Shown: piece after piece, positions 33,189 to 45,620 of the stretch
Numbering within the stretch: the first letter of the stretch is position 1
Layout: each line of letters opens with the position of its first letter
Assembly: GCA_024220505.1 (NCBI GenBank)
Contig: JAKZZE010000011.1
Location: 1-64,000, forward strand
Direction of reading: 5' to 3'
Origin: Rhizopus arrhizus
Lineage: Eukaryota > Mucoromycota > Mucoromycetes > Mucorales > Rhizopodaceae
Length of the DNA: 64,000 nt
Program-made: the position numbers and the translations under genes
Notes under the pieces: model-generated
Seen by the model: the letters and a program-made list of their open reading frames with translations, nothing else
What the model was told of the DNA's origin: nothing
Databases searched by the model: none

Positions 33189-36100
33189 ATGCTGCAAATC
33201 CTACCTGATTTGGATTTTGACGCATATTTTGAAGTAGCTGAATCAAATCAACAGAATACTAGTATGCTTCATAACAAGAATAATCAACAATCTTCACATA
33301 ACCCACAAACTTCATCAAGCAGCAGCCATGAAAAACAGGCGCCTCCTTCGATGAATTCTTCAAGTAGCATACAGAATCACTGCTTGCCTCCTTTACTTAA
33401 TCAGCAACAGCAAAGTTTTGATTTCTTTAGTTGGGGTTTCCAAGCTCGTCCATCTTCTTCCCAAATGCCTTACTCAGAGTCACCACTGTCGTCTGATGGA
33501 TGCACTTCAAACACTTTATCACCAGAAACTAGTCCTCCTTTATATTCAATGTATAATATAGGGGATGAAGCAAATAAGGCATTGAATAGTTTTTTTGCAA
33601 ACAATAGTAGAAAGTCAAATTCATTTTCTTTAAATCAAGGCACTTCGGGTATCAACATGTCAACGATGCTGATTCATGGACGGTCATCCGAGGAAGAAAT
33701 CAGTGATAACTCTATTAGCTTGCCTTCTCCACCAAGTGAAGGCCCATTAACGGACTCCTTTCCATCCATTCATCAATGGTACCAACTAGAAAGTAAGAAT
33801 AAGATAAACACCTATTTCTTTTATTTTTTATTGCTAACTCTCAATTTCGATATTTGTTTTAGGTCCTAATCATTCTACGAGTAGCAAAGAAAGCAAAAAT
33901 AATGGCAATTACTGGAGAAATACTACAAGAAAAGCAAATATAAAAACAGCTAGCGATTCCAATGTTGTCCTTGCCCCAAGAAAGCAACTGAAGAAAGTAG
34001 CTCATAACGTCATTGAAAAACGCTACAGAAATAATATTAATGACCGTATACATGAATTAAAAAATGCTGTACCGGCTCTTTATAAAGCTCGTATCAGTAA
34101 CAGTTCTAGTAAATTCAGCCACCAGGACAAAGATGAGGATGATTTTAGTGATTCTGAAACTGAAATTGTTGATGGTGTTGAAGTTGCCAAGAAACTCAAT
34201 AAGGCGACTATCTTAAAGAAAGCAACAGAATATATTCACTTTTTAAAGACGACAAATGAAAAGGCAGATAAAGAAAATTTGATTCTTCAACAAATTGTTG
34301 CTCAAATGCCTGGTGGCCAAGAAGTCTTATCAAGATTTCTTTATCAAAAGGCCGAATTTGAAAAATCTGAAGCTGAAAGATTAGCCCGCGAACGACGTGA
34401 TGCACAAGAAAAGAACGAATAGAAAGACAGAAACTACTTCGCGAAAGAGCAGCAGAAAGAGCAGCATTAGCTCAACTCTTACCCAAGTCAGAGAGGAAGC
34501 CTTACCGACGCCGCCAGTCTAGAAAATTGTCAGGAAAATCCAAAGACTCTTCTGGGGATGAAACTAGTAGTGGGAATAACAAGATGCTCATGGCTGCCTT
34601 TATGTGCTTTGTCTTCTTTACAACTTCTCCTTATAATACATCACAACTGCAATATCACGATAGCTTGGAATACTCTGATGTTGACAGTGTTAGTCATCAA
34701 ATCGGACTTTATCATGGACATTTACAGTATGCTGTAGCCTATAGATTCTGGTAAATGCAAATACTGATTGCATCATTGCACTTTTGTTTTTGACTTACAC
34801 TTTGAGTCGCTTTTTCTTATTTAGGCCCGTTGTTTATTATATGTTATATGCCTTTGGTATTTTTTACATTTGTCTGATTCCTCTAGCCTATCATTGGTTG
34901 CAGCCTCGACGTATAAAAAAACCAAAAAAATGCCTTGACCATTGCCACTATTCTAACGAGGTTCCTATCGCCTGGCGCCGCCTATACATAAATCTCGTTC
35001 AACGTGTTAAAAAATTCTCAGCTTCTGCTACTTTGAAGTACAATAATGATATTAATTCTACTATATCCACAATGCTTGATACTATTACCAACCTGTTGTA
35101 TGTTCTTGTTCCTTGCTCTGTGATTAAAAGTTTTCGCAAAAAATTCAAAGCAACAAGTAATATAAGAGAGCTCTCAGATGTCAACGCTCAAATCCGTTTA
35201 AATGAAGTTGAATGTTTAGGAGGTAAGTTTTCTGCACACAAAATTATTTTAATGTAACCAATAACCCCTATATTTTTGTAGGCAATCCAAACATTACTCG
35301 TCTTAGCATGTTACATTCTTCTATTAACATGCTTACTCAGCTTCATGAAATAAAATGTACCAACAATTATATCTCTTTCTATGGATACGACATTATTGCT
35401 AGAGCACATGCGACTATAGCTCTTCAATTAGAACTCTGCTCAATCCCTTTTATTTCTTCTTATTTTGCCCCCTATCATTGGAAGAAGGCAATTGAATTCT
35501 TATCCAGAAGATTGGAACAAGCAGAAAAAGATGCACAGACTAGCAACAGGTTAACCACAAACCAGTGGCTTAATTCTGAGTGTCATAATCAAGTGTTACG
35601 TATGCTCACTGCTCGCAATGGCTTCAACCACTGCTCTTGCATTTCCCTTGATATCCTTAGAACATCTAATAAAAGAATTTGTCGAAATATCCTTTATTCA
35701 TTTGTTCTCCCTTATGTCATCTCTCCTTTGGATCTAGAACTGTATTGGCAACAGCTTAACAGCCTCAAACACTGTTGGCTTGCTTACTTAGATGGTGTAC
35801 ATCCAGTTTTTTCTGAAGGACAATTGAAGCATATGCTTTCTGTTTCGGTTACCACAACTGCTTCTAGTTATATGTTACAATGGTGGGTCCGTGTAGGATT
35901 AGCCCTAGAGTCGCTTCATAAGGAGCAACAGGAGAACATGGATATCCTTTCTGAATATGCGCGAATGAAAACAAAAGCTACTACTGTCAATAGTCATAGC
36001 TCCTTTAATCTCCTACAAAGGTACCAAAGTATGATATATAGCTTAATTGAAGCCACACGCTCCCTTGTACAGAATAACGAGCTTGACAAGGTCCCTTTTT

Positions 36101-36456
36101 TGTTTGAAAGGGTTATCCAACATTGGAATGCTTCAAAAAAATGTATCCGACAGATTGCTTCTACCAAGCCCATACTAGATCCTTCAAGTAATTGCGAAGC
36201 AAACGTCTTTGCTTTGGCTACTCTTGCTGTGAATACTCGTGCTCTCAAAGAACTTCTCATATATCAAAGTAGTATTTCAAGGAGCCAGTCTATGCCCCTT
36301 TATTTCTCTAATAGTCAAGTATCTACTTATATTGTTCATGTTAGGGGCCAGGTTTTACATGATTTAGATTCTCCTTATGCAAGAACCTTATCCACAAAAC
36401 GGAAGAATCGTATTCAATTGCTTATTTGTCAAGCGGACAACGCTTTGAGTTTATAA
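33189..36456 (+). CDS. SREBP-family membrane-bound bHLH transcription factor, with an apparent frameshift
   Basis: Model: 33189-33792, 33863-34750 (with a break at about 34397-34422), 34825-35222, 35282-36456; about 1,012 residues. A Ser/Gln-rich, acidic N-terminal activation region is followed by a basic helix-loop-helix with the SREBP-specific tyrosine (KVAHNVIEKRYRNNINDRI) and a leucine-zipper-like helix. Two membrane segments follow (MLMAAFMCFVFFTT; YMLYAFGIFYICLIPLAY) separated by a short luminal loop, then about 500 C-terminal residues, the SREBP regulatory region. Such factors are cleaved from the ER under low sterol or low oxygen. After the zipper the frame hits TAG at 34420-34422; a one-base loss, or an implausibly short 26-base intron (34397-34422), would restore it. 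No RxxL site-1 motif is seen in the loop. Confidence 0.85.
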
Positions 36457-37018
36457 TTAGTTAGCTTGTTTTTATTATTAGTAGTATCTGTTATGTTTTT
36501 TATTCTATTCTATATTACTGCAGTTTTATATTTATATTGTATCTTGCTTCATGTTTAAAATATACCTTTCTATTTTCTTGCTATACGTAAACATTGAATG
36601 TTTTGTTCTCTATTTTATTATTATGGTAGCAAAAAAATGTTACACATTATCGGATATAATTGTCAAGCCAGGTTCTAATCAAACGGAGCATGCAACCATT
36701 ATACGTCATTGTTTCATTGTATAAATGCTTTTCAAGAAAAAAGATATGGCTCATTACTTTTTTATACTCTCAGTTATTGCCTATTACGTAGATTGATTAA
36801 GAGAAATCCCATGAAAAGAAGGGCTGATTTATAATAGGTGCATTGTTGTAAGGTAGAATATTATTTTTAAAACAGTAAGAGCTTTAGACTGTATCTGCAG
36901 TTCATTCATTAACAATAAAAACTCAGCAAGTCAATGAGTTTAAAGGTATAAATAGTAATCAATTTCGTTGCTTACAAGCCTTGTTTCCTTAATTCGAAAA
37001 AAAAAGAACGTTTAAAAT
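36457..37018. other. Intergenic between SREBP and the MIR protein
   Basis: A+T-rich terminator and promoter space; nothing specific seen. Confidence 0.4.
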
Positions 37019-37716
37019 ATGAGTAACTATCAAGGTGGACGTCCCAAGGAAGATAATATTATTCGCTATGGGTAAATCATTGTTTCTAAAGTCATCATAT
37101 ATATTCACGACTTTATAACGCGTCTTTTCTGAGGCAGTGATCATATCTCTCTCAAGCATATAGGCACTAATCGTTATCTTGCTTCTAAGCCTGAAACCTA
37201 CAATGGTGGTTCGTTCCAACAAAAGATCTTCACAAGCGAAGGGTCACCTAGTGATGAAAGCACCTGGATTGTCCTCCCTCCTGTCGTAACTGAAGAAGAA
37301 CCTGGATATGAAGTTGGTTGGGACGACCCTGTTCGTCTCAAGCACCTTACTACCCGTGTCAACTTACATTCACATGAAATTCAAAGCCCTGTTTCAGGAC
37401 AACAAGAGGTTACTGGGTTTGGGAATGACGATACTACTGATGAAAATGATGTTTGGAAAGTTCAACAATTTGATGAAGATGATGACCAATACGATGACGT
37501 GAGTATATAGAAAGAATGCCAAGAACAAGCATTGTTTACAACTTTTTTTTTTATAAAACTCAGTTTTGGCGCGTTGGGCAACCCTTTATCCTTCGTCATA
37601 CCAAAACTAGCAAGCTTCTACATTCTCATGATGTTGTATTAGAAGAAGAAGCCAATGAAGTTTCTGGATTCGAGGGTACTGATGACAATGACAAGTGGGT
37701 TGTTTCTTTTAATTAA
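37019..37716 (+). CDS. Small MIR-domain protein, no signal peptide
   Basis: Model: 37019-37071, 37138-37498, 37564-37716; 188 residues. It has MIR-type beta-trefoil repeats: ISLKHIGTNRYLASKP (about 20-35), VRLKHLTTRVNLHSHE (about 83-98) and FILRHTKTSKLLHSHD (about 147-162), each with the L-H-x-x-T...LHSH core. MIR domains occur in protein O-mannosyltransferases, IP3 receptors and SDF2. Here they stand alone with an N-terminus (MSNYQGGRPKED) that is not a secretion signal, suggesting a cytosolic protein. Function unknown. Confidence 0.8.
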
Positions 37717-37977
37717 AGTGTTTCATCGGTATTATCTTTTTTTGTATGTTTTGTGATTAACATGAATAAAACTATTATGTTTGTATACTTTATATAGTTT
37801 CTTTTTTGCTGCAATAGGAGTGCATGAAGTACAACTTAGCTAAAGAAAAGTTTAGTTTAGTATCAGTTTAAATAGCTGTAGAAATAAAGACGTTTATTAT
37901 GATATAAGTATATATGTATTGGATACATTTATACGCAAAAGAGAGAAAAAAAAAGAATATACTATGCATAAGCATAT

Positions 37978-39551
37978 TTATAGCTCATCTTCATGTTGAA
38001 CATAATTCTTTCTTGAGTTTGCTTCTATATCCGATATACGCTGTGGTGCTTTAGGAGCCATAATATTGTTACTTTCTAGAAGCATTGTCACAACACAAAT
38101 CACTATTGTGGCAGCCGTCATACCCATTGTAACAATTTTTCCCAGGCGGAATGCAGGCACATCCGATACTTCCCAAGCTTTAATGTTGATAAAGTTTGGG
38201 GCCAAATTACCAATTGAGTTAATGATTGCAATAGCCAGAGCACGAGTTTCTTGATCGCAAGAATATATTTCATTGACCCAGGTCATCATAATAGGTGCAA
38301 CACCAAAGATAGGTGGCACCATATAAGCACAAACAAACAAAAGACCAACAGGTACATTTCCTCCATCGACAGCAACCAGAACAATATACCAAATTAGGGT
38401 AAAGATACTACCAGTAAGGATATGGTAAGGACGTTTTCCAAACCTATCTGACAAGTAACCTTGTGTAATAGTAACAATACCTACCCAAATCCAAATAGGC
38501 ACCATCATGTAATTTGCAAATGAAGCTTCATATCCCATTGATTTAAGTATTATTGGAAAGTTTTGCAGTATTGCCATACCCATTTGAAAGCAGATAAACA
38601 TACAGGTGAATAAATAAATAAAGGGAGTAGTAAATAAATTACGCAGGGTCACTATATTTAAGCCAGTAATTACAGTTCTCTTGCCTTGTCGTTCAAGACG
38701 TTGGACAGCCACTTCACGCATATCTCCTGTGATGAAAGGAGTGTTGTAAGGAAAGTCAGGCAAAAGAAAGAATCCAGTAATGCCAATGACTACGGCAATA
38801 AGACCTTCGATAATAAAGAGCCATTTCCAACCACGCATACCATGAACTCCATCAAGATTTTGCGAAATCGCACCAGAAATGAGACCACTAAAGGCACCAG
38901 ATACCTGTGAACCAGCCACAAATACACAAGTACGCATTGCTAATTCTTCTTTGGTATACCAGGAGCCAAGTAAAAATATAATACCAGGATAAAAGGCTGC
39001 TTCTGCAAATCCGAGACAAATACGAAGGCCATATAGGCCCTGGTAGTTTTTGACTAATGCCATGAAACAAACAACAGCACCCCAAAGGAAAACAACAAGA
39101 GGCAGCATGATACTCGGCCGAACTTTAGTTATGATATAATTTGAAGGAATTTGTAGCCTGGAGAAGAATCATTAACAAATCAAATTGTGCATTATTTTGA
39201 ACGTTGGATCATATACACAATATAACCAATGAAGAACATTGTAACTGCCCAATTGTATTGATTTTCCACAAGGCCCAAGTCCTCTTTTAATCCTGTAGTA
39301 TATGCATTTGCTGATTTTATAAATAACTTAAATATTTCATGTTATTAACTAAAACCTTTATACTTACGCATATTGTTCCTATCTAAACCATTCGCGAAGT
39401 ATCCAAAAAATGCCCAAATCATTAAACGATAATCAAGTTTTCTCACCAGCTTTTTTTCGATTTCAGTAGCATTAGCAAAAGGATATTTATTGTAGGGTTG
39501 CCCTTCATCCAAACTAGCTTCACTGATTTGATCTGATTTCGTATAATTCAT
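37978..39551 (-). CDS. Dal5/TNA1-like anion:cation symporter (MFS)
   Basis: Model (minus): 39551-39368, 39310-39217, 39157-37978; 485 residues, phases consistent. Family features: EKKLVRKLDYRLMIW and GYFANGLDRNNM at the N-terminus, YIVLQIPSNYIITKVRPS across the second splice junction, GFAEAAFYPGIIFLLGSWYT, and GYLSDRFGKRPYH in the central loop. About 12 membrane helices are expected. ACS-family permeases import organic anions such as allantoate, nicotinate, pantothenate or other vitamins; the exact substrate cannot be read here. Located in plasma membrane by analogy. Confidence 0.88.
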
Positions 39552-39783
39552 TTTTTTCCTGCTATAATCTTTAGTAAAAAGAAAAAAGGTGAGAAAATAA
39601 AACAAAAAATCATATTCTATTTATTTATGCTTCAGAAAAGAAGTATATCGTTTCCCCACATTTCCCCAGGTTTTTCATTCAAAACAACGTTGAGTATGGG
39701 AAACTGTAAATTAATTTTAGTTTTTAATGCATGAATAAAGAGGGAATATTTTGTTCAATGTTCTTTGAGTGGGTAATACAAAA

Positions 39784-39825
39784 AATTTCAACCATAGGCT
39801 ACTTGAAAAGCCTATGGTTGAAATT
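39784..39825 (+). repeat. Perfect 17-bp inverted repeat with 8-base loop
   Basis: Left arm AATTTCAACCATAGGCT (39784-39800), loop ACTTGAAA, right arm exactly complementary (39809-39825). It stands alone about 230 bases upstream of the permease ATG on the opposite side. Confidence 0.85.
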
Positions 39826-39989
39826 CATGATTTTTTATTAAAAAATACTTTATATAATTTTAAAGCATTCACAAGCAGTAGTCCATATGGATCATTCAAC
39901 CTAAGAAGTCGGTCTCAAGCAAATGGTTTAAGTTTTGGAAACATCGGACTTGTGTTACGTTAGACCTGTATTTCCTAAAAATTAAAGAT

Positions 39990-40234
39990 TGCAAGAAGCT
40001 CTGTCTCGTTTTGCACCTCATCTCGAGTTTCAATCAACTGATATCCTTACTCTTTTATTGCATCTCACACACTTGGATTATATTGACAACACAACTCTGC
40101 TTCGTCTTAGTTATTATATCCTTTTATTTTTATGGCGTGCACATTGGCGATACATCTTTGATAATGCTCCTCTCTTACCTGAACGTATTATCACGCCAGC
40201 TTTTGAAAAAATTGGTATGATCAGTCTTCACTAA
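39990..40234 (+). pseudogene. LINE reverse-transcriptase C-terminal fragment
   Basis: Open from about 39987, 81 codons. The LRLSYYILLFLWRAHWRYIF...LPERIITPAFEKI arrangement resembles the extreme C-terminus of non-LTR retrotransposon polyproteins of this fungal group (…IWRxHWRxxFD…P…). A short parallel segment at 55240-55373 reads IWRAYWRFTIDGFPF. 5'-truncated and dead. Confidence 0.5.
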
Positions 40235-40830
40235 AAGTATACCACTCAATATGACGTGTGAGTTATTTTAACCTTTTTTATTTTATAATTATTTATTCAA
40301 TAAAAGAAATTTTATATCTACAAAAAAAAAAATTAAAAGGGGAACATAAAATAATCTTTCCAAAATTAGCTTTATAAAGATCTGAAGTGCCAAACGAAAT
40401 AAAATGACATTAATAATACTACTTTGTTTAATGTAAGTGCTCTTTTTAATGAGACAATGTACAACAATAGCATGCTATGTATTTATGCAATTTTATGGTT
40501 ATTCAAAGTATTAAATTACGGTAGTTTTATTTAATGAGTTGTATTAATGATTGATATCACGTAAGAAGCTGCATTTAGCATATTGATTTGTGCTGAAAAA
40601 TGCAGGATACAGCATAGCCTAAGGTCTAACTGGAAGCATAAGGGCTAACGGTTAACAATTATACTTGTCACGCATTTCAAAAGCTTCAAATAATACACAG
40701 GACGAAAAATGATTATGATAAGCTTTATTGAGATTTGATGATTCATAACAGGTTCTTTTTAATTATAAGCTTACTTTAAGCAGTGAATATGTATTTACAA
40801 GGGGAAAAAAAGGGGGGGAGCCCTGCCTTT
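40235..40830. other. Intergenic, no gene seen
   Basis: A+T-rich; 3' flank of the kinase gene and of the LINE fragment. Confidence 0.4.
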
Positions 40831-42695
40831 TTACTCCCATGGCTTATGTACTGAAGTAGCCCAAGCACCTTCTTCTTCTTTTGCATCATCAGTACTCCAT
40901 GTTTCCCAACGTGTATTGCCCCAAGCAGCACCTGGATTATTTTCGCCCCAAGAAATTTCCTGTCTATGACTACCTGTCTTTTCATCCAGAGTCGCCCAAT
41001 CAGTGACAGGTGTCCACTGTTCATTATCGTGTTTATGTGAATTCCATCCCACTCGCTTCTGTTTCTTCTTCGTTTTATTAAGCAACTTCTGAAACGAAGA
41101 TTGGCTAGAGTCAGTCGGCTTTTCAACACTTTTGATCGATTGAATACAATCGTGTCTTTTTTGGGATGAAGTATTGTATTCTATATCATTAGTTGCATGT
41201 GCTAGGTTATCCATAAGAAAAATGTCTGCATCATTATGGCTGTTGCTATTGTGAATATAGGGATTTCTTTGACTGGGTTGCATAGAAGATGCTCGGTATT
41301 GTTGCTGTTTCTGCTGACGATTTGTAGTTGTTTGTGATCTATCAATTTCTTCTGTCCATTTTCTATCTGTATGTTCACCAAATGGAGACTTAACAATAGA
41401 TGAATAATGTTCCCCTTTCACAGAGCCTCGCAAGTATTGCCTCAATAATTCATAATCGGGTTCTTCAGAAAATTTGAGATTTCGAGCATATTCCATGTAT
41501 TCTAAAATGCCTTGAGGTAAACCTCCACAAAGATCACACAAAAAGGTATCTTGCTTTATTTGTTTCATTCTATCCCAACCGGCACGAGAGTTGCGAGCTT
41601 GAATGCCCGTCCACGGCAAGGTACCAAGTATTAAATCCAATAATAAATAACCAATACTTTCTATATCATCACGGGGTGAATGCGGTTTACCACGGTGAAT
41701 ATTCAAGGATGCATATCGAGCAGTACCAGCTTTGTTTTTGTAGTGTTTCTTTGTATCTGGATAGGGCTTGCCTGTATCAGGATTTTTCCACCATGTTGTT
41801 AAACCAAAGTCAACTAGGTATAATTTTGGATGAGGCATATTCCATTTTTGGAATACTTCATCACAACTTGGGTAACGGTATTGGATAACTGACATATCAT
41901 GACTATCAGATAATTCAATCATCTCTGGTTCCGGTAAAATGCAATGAAAGGGAAGTAAAAAGTTGTCTGGTTTGATGTCTCTGTAGACAAGACCTTTTTT
42001 GTGAATGTGTTCCATGATGGAAACCTGGTTTCGTGTTCATTTAGCATACAAAGCATCATATTCATTTAATGTTTTCTTACTATTTGACACCCAAAATCAA
42101 CAACCACATTAATTGGAAACTTCATGGTTACTTCTCTCAACTGATTTAAGTTTGGCCCAAGCAAATCAATAACAATACAATCAAATTTATCATGTTGTCC
42201 GTACCAGTGACATTGTGGAATACCGGCTATAACAAAAATCCTCAGGTAAGAAGTAGAGCATTGTAAAAATAAAAATAAAAATAAAAAAAACTTACGACAA
42301 CCTGCAAGGACATTGTATATATCATTTTCGTGTTTGATTTGAGGACGTCTCATTTTTAGTGGTTCTCTTTTAATTGCATATTTCCTTCTAGTATCAATAT
42401 TCTCAGCTAAAGAAAAGAGCATACTAAGGCTGACAGTTTACATATAAATGCACCTTCCTATACCTTCAAACACCTCACCAAATGAACCTACTCCAATTCT
42501 TTCAAGTACGATCCACTGGTTAGCAATGATGACATCTTGGCTTTCACTGCTTAAATCTGTGCGAGTACTGTCAAATGAGGTACGCTCTGTGCTTAAAGTG
42601 TTTGTGTCTACAAGAGGTTTCGGCTCGATGAAATGAGAAACAGATTTCTTTTTCTGGTTAAATGGTCGTCTAATGTGGTATGGGCTACTAGACAT
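40831..42695 (-). CDS. CK1-family Ser/Thr protein kinase with long disordered tail
   Basis: Model (minus): 42695-42464, 42406-42296, 42226-42081, 42024-40831; 560 residues. The kinase domain spans about 58-350: GVGSFGEVFEA (Gly loop), YAIKRE (Lys), DLLGPNLNQL (CK1 hinge signature), YRDIKPDNFLL (catalytic loop, YRD instead of HRD), DFGLTTWW, and GTARYASLNIHRGKPHSPRDD (the CK1-type APE-less loop). The C-terminal 200 residues are Gln/Ser/Asn-rich with repeated Trp-containing patches (WTPVTDWATLD, WGENNPGAAWGN). A 44-residue loop before DFG (FHCILPEPEMIELSD...) is longer than in CK1-delta. Likely a divergent CK1 rather than the housekeeping isoform. Confidence 0.88.
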
Positions 42696-43095
42696 TAAAT
42701 AACAGAGAAAAAAGGGGGGAAAGAGGTTTTATATGAAATGCTGTAAATTCATTAACTTGTTTATCAAAGAAATAGTATGCTTTTTATGGCGCTTGTGTTG
42801 TTTTGCAATTTTTTTATTTGTCGGGGTTTGCATTTTGTTTTTGCATGGTTAAGGGAAAAAAGGGCTTGAAGAAAAAAAAGGAGAACGAAGGTTGGGGCTT
42901 CATCTATTAGTTTGAGGTACTATTTTTTTTCATATGAAATAGAGTTGGATAACAAGAAAGTGGCTTTCACCCTTTTTTAAATAGAACAGAACATCCCTTT
43001 AATTATCTCCTCACTTTATGTATAAATTCCTTTATTTCTCTCTTTTATATTCTATTACTTTTTCTTTTTATTATTAACTATATCAGCTACATATA

Positions 43096-44016
43096 ATGCT
43101 TCATATTCAAGAATCTTTTGCTCACAACTCGAGCTTACTCATGTCACCACCGATCACTGTTGTTGTACAACCCCAACCCAGTACATCATCTAGAACAAAC
43201 AAGGTTGCTGAACAATTGAACTATAAACTTGATGTAACCCAAAAAGAGATTGCTTCTATTCGAAACCAAGTAAGATCCCTAAAAAAAGTTTTGTTATCGT
43301 TCAGCGATTTAAAATACTGCTTCTTGTAGTTGGAAACAATTCGTCAAACCAAAGCACAAAACGAGAAGGATACACAATACTACACTAGTTCTAATAAAAT
43401 ACTCCGGACCCGGATTAAGGAAATTATGCAGGCACTTGAGTCCAAACAAAAATCACTGGATGAAACAAAGCGAGCCTCGAGTGAGCTTGAGTTAAAAGTA
43501 AAACAACTGAAGGACGAAGCCTTAGCTTCTCGACGTCAACTTGAAGATTTGAGAAGAAGAGAACAAGTATTGGAGCATGATCGTGATGTCGCAGTCAAGG
43601 AAAGAAACCAACTAAAGCACAAACATAACCTCTTGGGAGACTCTATTGAGCAACTCCGTGACCGATGCGAAAGAGAAATGACATTACTTCAAAAGGATCA
43701 CTCGCTGTTGGTTGAACAAGCAAAATACATTAAAGAAAGAAATGATTTGATGATGGAGTTGGTTTATATAAAGTTAAAACAACGTCGCCAACAGACAGAC
43801 AATATTGCATTAATGAAAAGGCAATTAAGGGCAAATACAGATACTTTTGTTGATTATGTAAAATCACTTTTGGACACACTAAAGACAGATATTGAACGCT
43901 CTGCAGCTCAGACAAAAGATTGTGCTAGTGCTTCCGTACAGTGTAGTGGAGAGGTCAATGGTTTACTCACGAGGATGAGGACAATCGCAGCTGAAATCAC
44001 CGCTTCTGAAATATAA
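43096..44016 (+). CDS. Coiled-coil protein (weakly She3-like)
   Basis: Model: 43096-43269 + 43330-44016; 286 residues. A short Ser/Pro-rich N-terminus leads into near-continuous heptads from about residue 38 to 200 and a helical tail to 286. The intron (60 bases) lies in the first heptads. Arrangement and heptad pattern recall fungal She3 RNA-transport adaptors, but I see no diagnostic motif, so the name is not assigned. Confidence 0.65.
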
Positions 44017-44183
44017 AAAAATACATTTTACTCCTATAACTAATTCCTTATATTCTCCCCTCTTTTTTTTTTCTCCTCAATTATTAAAAAAAAAAAGGAG
44101 AAAAAGAGGGATAAGATAATACACTCTTTAATAATAAATAATGTCTGGGTAAACATTTTTGAATTTTTTAATAGTTCCAAAAG

Positions 44184-44214
<31 letters not shown>

Positions 44215-44351
44215 GAAAGTCAGATAGAATCTGAGCATATTTGTACCACAAAAATGGATACTGCTTTAAATCAAAACAATGTTTATTTTTTCATTTCTTT
44301 CCGTCCCTTTTCTTTTGTATTTGAACTCTTCACCAACAAAATAAAAAAAAA
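44017..44351. other. Intergenic with poly-A tract
   Basis: A-run at 44185-44208; inverted purine/pyrimidine runs at 44057-44110 (CTCCCCTCTTTTTTTT / AAAAAAGGAGAAAAAGAGG) could form a terminator-like stem at the end of the preceding gene. Confidence 0.5.
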
Positions 44352-45620
44352 ATGGATAATAACGCTGGCTCGGACTTGTCATGGTGGAATGTAGTTGAAG
44401 CATCTGTGTTTGTTTTTATTGCAGGTATTAAACAACACATAAAATTGTCTCAATTTTTTTTTGGTTTAATTCAATTTAAGCTTTTATTAGTTTAATACTT
44501 GGAATAAAGCTCGAATTACCATTAGTTATATCCGGAGTGAGATGTGTTGTTCAGTTATCATTGATGGTATTCCAAAAAAAGAAAGAATTTTACAAAAAAA
44601 AAAGAAAAGAAAAAGCAAGGGACTGACGGAGATTGTGTAGGGTTTTGTATTAGATGATGTACTAAAAACCGAACACATGAGTGTCATTGTTATTATGTCT
44701 AGTGAGTTAGAGTAAATTAGTTGTTTTATTAGATTAAATGATTAAAGGGTAGTTAGTTGTATTGGTTTTATTAGGATCTTATGAGATTGTTTTCAACAGG
44801 ACAAAAAAGTCGTTTAAAAGAATGGTAATAAAGAAAGAAAAAAAAAAAACTTTGTCAGATTGAATAACATATAAAACAGTTTCCTATTATGTTTTTCATT
44901 TTATTTAGTAGCAACATGTTGGTTACATACCTGGGTACTGCAGTTATATTACAAGTCAATCCTTTCTGGGACCCATCAACATTTGTACCTGTGATAGGTA
45001 TGTTATTAGGTAATTCCATGACAAGTGTTGCAATGGCTACAGAACGATGCCTGGATCAATTCAAGTAAGTAAAAGAATGATTTACATGGATTTAATGTTT
45101 ACTAAAAACGCGTTTGCACACATTAGAGTTCATGCACCTATGCTTGAAACGAGATTAGCCTATGGAGCTAGTAGATATGAGGCATCTTTACCGCTGGCGG
45201 TAGAAGCTATTAGGATCGCTCTGCTTCCCGTAATAACACAGCTTAGTGTGATGGGTATGATCAATATTCCAGGAATGATGACAGGTCAGATTATGGCTGG
45301 TACACCTATGATGCAGGCTGTTATATATCAACAGTGTATCATGTTTATGATTGCTGCAAGTAGTGTTTTAGGAGTAATCATGGCTGTCACAGTAAAGAGA
45401 TAAAATAAACAAAGAGGTTCATAGACTGACTTGTACACATTATTATTAGGCTTGCATGTCGGTACTTATAGATGAAGATCAAGTAATGCGGCATGATAGA
45501 ATTTACGATCACAAACCGTTCAGCTCGAGCTTTAGACAATTCAAAGACAAATTGTTACTCATCAGGCTTTACTGTCGCAAACTTAGATCAAATAAGATAG
45601 TGAATGATTTTGTAGCATAA
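44352..45620 (+). CDS. FetB/ALS3-like (UPF0014) ABC permease, copy 2
   Basis: Model: 44352-44424, 44481-44566, 44641-44701, 44757-44824, 44880-45064, 45127-45391, 45450-45620; 302 residues. Same signatures as the copy at 19168: FVPVIGMLLGNSMTS, LAYGASRYEASLPL, NIPGMMTGQIMAGTP. Exons 2 and 3 have the same lengths (86 and 61) and phases as in copy 1, and the last intron is at the same place, so the two are old paralogues; copy 2 has one extra intron between DQF and VHAPM. The start of exon 5 (44880) is the least certain border. N- and C-terminal tails are diverged. Confidence 0.85.
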
